From: Maribacter caenipelagi
Lineage (GTDB): Bacteria; Bacteroidota; Bacteroidia; Flavobacteriales; Flavobacteriaceae
Length of the DNA stretch: 64,000 nt
Assembly: GCF_004364175.1 (NCBI RefSeq)
Contig: NZ_SNZW01000013.1
Location: 310,001-374,000, forward strand
Reading direction: 5' to 3'
A model generated the notes under the pieces. The model saw only the letters and a list, made by a program, of their open reading frames with translations, ran no database searches and had not been told where the DNA came from. Made by a program: the position numbers and the translations under genes. Of this stretch, positions 61,190-64,000 are shown piece by piece. How positions within the stretch are numbered: position 1 is the first letter of the stretch; each line of letters begins with the position of its first letter.

Positions 61190-64000
61190 TTGTATTGTTT
61201 TTAAGTTTTGCTAGATTTTTTTCAGCTTCATTTAATTCTGTTATATCAATTAATGTACAAGCAATTCCTTCTATTACATCATTCTTTAATATAGGTCTAA
61301 TCATGATGTCATATAAATAACTGGTATTCCCAATATTTAAATGTACATTTTCTCGAATGGCCTCTTTACTTTTTAAAACCTTTAATTTTAATTTCTCTAA
61401 CTTAACGGTATCTTCTTTCGAATAAAAATCAATGTCTTTCTTTCCAATCATTTTTACAAATTGAAAATTAGGTTGAATACTACCAATGGTGGTGTAGATT
61501 AAATTTTTGTCTTGGGTATAGACAATGGTTCTTGACATCTCTAACAAATGCTCATAATTTTCTTTGGCAGTTTTTAGCTCATCGGTCAATTGTTTTTCAT
61601 GAGTAATATCAACAAAGGTAATTACTACCCCTTCGATCATATTTTCAGAGGTGCGGTAGGGTAAAATTTGCATTTTGTACCAAATGCCATCACTACTTTG
61701 AACCGATGTAGTAATAGGTATAAGTTTATTCAACACCTTCTGTACATCATTTTCAAGACCGTCATAAATCAGGTTTGATGATAAATGACTTATTGGGCGC
61801 CCAATATCGGTTTGTATCAGATTAATGATTTTTATCATGGGCGGGGTAAACCGCTTAATTTTTAATTCGGAATCAAGAAAAATAGTACCTATCTCAGTAC
61901 TTGCCAATAAATTGTTCATATCGTCATATGCCTGGGCCAGTTCATCTATTTTCGACGAAAGCTCAGTATTCATAGTTACAATTTCTTCATTTACACTCTG
62001 TAATTCTTCTTTTGAAGTTTCTAGTTCTTCATTGGTACTTTGTAGTTCTTCATTGCTTGATTGCAATTCCTCATTACTTGATTTTAACTCTTCGTTAGAG
62101 ACTTCTAATTCTTCAATAGTAGAACGCAAATATTCTTTTGTAGCGGTCAATTCTTGTTCTAACGCAAACATTTCTGAAACTTCATGTGTTTGAATAGGTT
62201 TCAGTTCTATACTTGTTGACTCTACTTGTGCCATTTCTTCAAAGGTTATCATATAATAACCTTCATAGTTTTTTGGCGATTCCAATGGTTTGATTTTGAG
62301 TGTGATAGTTTCAAACTTTCCGTTCGTTTTTACATTGACCCCTTTTCGAATTTCTGTTTTTTCACTTTTTCTAACTTTAACTATAAGTGCGCGTAGATCG
62401 GTTTTGAGCCCTTCGCGCGCCATATCTACAATATTTAATTTAGCTTCGCCAGGCGATGGTTGTAAGTATTTACCAGTATTACCAGAGAAATATACGGCAT
62501 CACCTTCATTATTAATAATTGAACAGGCGGGCGCATAGGCGGCTAAAAGAAGACGTTCGGTTATACCTGCTAAATTTTCACGTGGTTGTAATTTTATGGG
62601 AATTGAATTTTCTGTGCTAATATGAATAGGTTCATGAAATAATTGGGCTATATCTGGTGTTTTTTTAATTAGGACATCTTTATGTTTGAAAATTTTATGC
62701 TTTCTGTCATTAACGGAATAAAGGTTGGCAAACTCCCCTAAAGATTCTGAACTTCCTAAGAACAACAAGCCACCTGTGTTCAATGCGTAATGAAAAATAG
62801 TATATACCCTTTTTTGAGTCTCTAAATTGAGATAGATCAAGAGGTTTCTACAACTGATCAAATCTTGTTTAGAAAAAGGAGGATCCTTTATTAGATTGTG
62901 TTCTGCAAAAATAATTTGATCGCGAATTTCCTTTTTTATTCTATAAGTTGATTTGTCTCCTTGAAAATAACGGGAAAGTCGTTCTTCACTTACATCTATA
63001 GCAATGGTTTCAGGATAAATACCCTGTCTTGCCATACTAATTGCATTTGCGTCCAAATCTGATGCGAATATTTGAACTTTTAGTTTTTTGGTTCCTTTTC
63101 GTATTTCTTCATCTAAAAGTATAGCTAATGAATAGGCTTCTTCACCAGTTGAACAGCCCGCAACCCAAATACGAATGGTTTCACCATCTTGTTTTATATT
63201 TAATATTTCAGAAACTATAGCTTTTCGTAAAGCTTCAAATGCTTCTGGATCACGAAAAAAACCGGTGACCCCTATTAATAGTTCATTAAAAAGTTTTCGA
63301 ACTTCACTACGTTCTTTTTGTAGATACTTTACATAATTTTCGAGCTTATCAATTTGGTTAAGAGCCATTCGTTTATTAATTCTACGTATGACTGTGCTGC
63401 TTTTGTAGTCCCCAAAATTACACCCCGTTTCATTTCGTAACAAAATGAAAACTTTTTCTAAAAGTTCTTTTGCTGAATCAAAATTCGATATTTTTTTATC
63501 CGTATCAAATTTTCGATTCTTTGCATACTGTTGTAATTTTTTAGGTATTTCTTTTATGGGTAATATAAAATCATGGGCATTTGCCGCTATGACACTTCGC
63601 GGCATACCATCATATTTTGCCGTTGTTGGTTCTTGTACAATTGCTAGACCGCCTTGATTTTTAATGTTCTTTAAACCTAATGTGCCTTCTGTACCTGTGC
63701 CAGATAGTACTATGCCAATTGCTTTTTCCATTTGATCTTCAGCTAATGAGCGAAAGAAATAATCTATAGGCTTTCTAAACCCACGTGCTTGCGTGGGGTC
63801 CATTAGGTGTAATACACCATTAAAAATTGCCATGTCTTTATTGGGCGGAATAACATAGATATGGTTGGGTTGTACTTCTGTGTGATCCACCACCTCAGAT
63901 ATTATCATCTGGGTATGCTTTTTTATCAAGTCTACCATTAGACTTTTGTGGGTGGGGTCTAAGTGTTGTACCAGAACAAAGGCCATACCTGAATTTTCTG
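61164..64000 (-). CDS. CheB/CheR/PAS fusion signalling protein, N-terminal part outside window
   Basis: The frame is open to the window edge; about 945 residues are visible. A CheB methylesterase domain (the catalytic Ser is beyond the window; VQHLDP and GTGTEGTLG are seen) is followed by a CheR methyltransferase domain with WVAGCSTGEEAYSLAI. A long coiled coil then repeats E-E-L-x-S-x-N heptads, and at least two PAS domains follow. No chemoreceptors lie nearby. The fusion is a known signalling module in Bacteroidetes; it is translated with the PAS kinase gene through an overlap. Confidence 0.92.
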   Translation of the reverse strand, partial: ENSGMAFVLVQHLDPTHKSLMVDLIKKHTQMIISEVVDHTEVQPNHIYVIPPNKDMAIFNGVLHLMDPTQARGFRKPIDYFFRSLAEDQMEKAIGIVLSGTGTEGTLGLKNIKNQGGLAIVQEPTTAKYDGMPRSVIAANAHDFILPIKEIPKKLQQYAKNRKFDTDKKISNFDSAKELLEKVFILLRNETGCNFGDYKSSTVIRRINKRMALNQIDKLENYVKYLQKERSEVRKLFNELLIGVTGFFRDPEAFEALRKAIVSEILNIKQDGETIRIWVAGCSTGEEAYSLAILLDEEIRKGTKKLKVQIFASDLDANAISMARQGIYPETIAIDVSEERLSRYFQGDKSTYRIKKEIRDQIIFAEHNLIKDPPFSKQDLISCRNLLIYLNLETQKRVYTIFHYALNTGGLLFLGSSESLGEFANLYSVNDRKHKIFKHKDVLIKKTPDIAQLFHEPIHISTENSIPIKLQPRENLAGITERLLLAAYAPACSIINNEGDAVYFSGNTGKYLQPSPGEAKLNIVDMAREGLKTDLRALIVKVRKSEKTEIRKGVNVKTNGKFETITLKIKPLESPKNYEGYYMITFEEMAQVESTSIELKPIQTHEVSEMFALEQELTATKEYLRSTIEELEVSNEELKSSNEELQSSNEELQSTNEELETSKEELQSVNEEIVTMNTELSSKIDELAQAYDDMNNLLASTEIGTIFLDSELKIKRFTPPMIKIINLIQTDIGRPISHLSSNLIYDGLENDVQKVLNKLIPITTSVQSSDGIWYKMQILPYRTSENMIEGVVITFVDITHEKQLTDELKTAKENYEHLLEMSRTIVYTQDKNLIYTTIGSIQPNFQFVKMIGKKDIDFYSKEDTVKLEKLKLKVLKSKEAIRENVHLNIGNTSYLYDIMIRPILKNDVIEGIACTLIDITELNEAEKNLAKLKNNTNDDQKSSK

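Noticed and set aside
1..64000. CRISPR arrays, toxin-antitoxin pairs or phage modules
   Set aside because: No regularly spaced repeats, cas-like motifs, or phage structural genes were seen; the only phage-type protein is the isolated Bro-N gene.

Overview
The window is AT-rich and reads as a flavobacterial (Bacteroidetes) chromosome. Promoters carry the Bacteroidetes-type -7 element TAnnTTTG, and the gene content (DUF302, PepSY-like, bactofilin-like/TM, GIN-domain, LOV/PAS kinases) fits a marine Flavobacteriaceae member. No rRNA, complete tRNA, CRISPR array or intact insertion sequence was seen. Both ends cut a gene: a PfkB-family sugar kinase on the left and a CheB/CheR/PAS signalling protein on the right.

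The striking feature is that almost the whole window looks like one regulon. I found 32 copies of the palindrome TGAY-N4-RTCA (FNR/CRP type) between 3.1 and 57.6 kb, nearly all in front of genes. In almost every case a TAnnTTTG-like -7 element starts exactly 29.5 bp from the box centre, which puts the box near -41.5, the class II activator position. Several boxes serve divergent promoters. The probable regulator lies in the middle of the window: a multi-PAS hybrid-free histidine kinase with a full LOV domain (32533-35685) overlapping a response regulator that fuses REC to a CRP/FNR DNA-binding module (35657-36724).

Layout. 0-2.5 kb: end of a sugar kinase, a 760-bp gene-poor stretch with a tRNA-like scar, and a fermentative D-lactate dehydrogenase. 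2.6-13.3 kb: two small helical proteins, eight tandem-domain universal stress proteins (USPs), a ROK glucokinase, a TerB-like protein and a ribosome hibernation factor. 13.4-20.5 kb: DUF2267 protein, lipoproteins, a WG-repeat protein, an FMN-binding lipoprotein, a zinc-ribbon protein, and an operon of Pfk-2, DUF302, class II ribonucleotide reductase and a PagL-like barrel. 20.5-32 kb: M50/CBS intramembrane protease, a sulfide-oxidation pair, envelope proteins, phosphoesterase/CDP-alcohol transferase, Hsp20 and a Ca2+-type P-ATPase. 32-37 kb: the regulatory pair. 37-46 kb: a candidate small RNA, two triple-BON proteins, a second Pfk-2 with PEP synthase, PepSY-like, dodecin and archease-like proteins. 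46-57.5 kb: bactofilin-like membrane protein, split Feo iron transporter, two more USPs, a Bro-N protein, a GIN-domain protein, an oxidoreductase and an SDR. 57.5-64 kb: a fourth small helical protein, small envelope proteins and two PAS signalling proteins.

The gene list (USPs, Hsp20, Pfk-2, class II RNR, ribosome hibernation factor, Ca-type P-ATPase, M50 protease with CBS domains) closely parallels the Mycobacterium tuberculosis DosR dormancy regulon, but with a different kind of regulator. My reading is a hypoxia/energy-limitation survival island, possibly also gated by light or flavin redox state. The regulon architecture is seen directly in the sequence. The signal sensed and the regulator-box pairing are inference.
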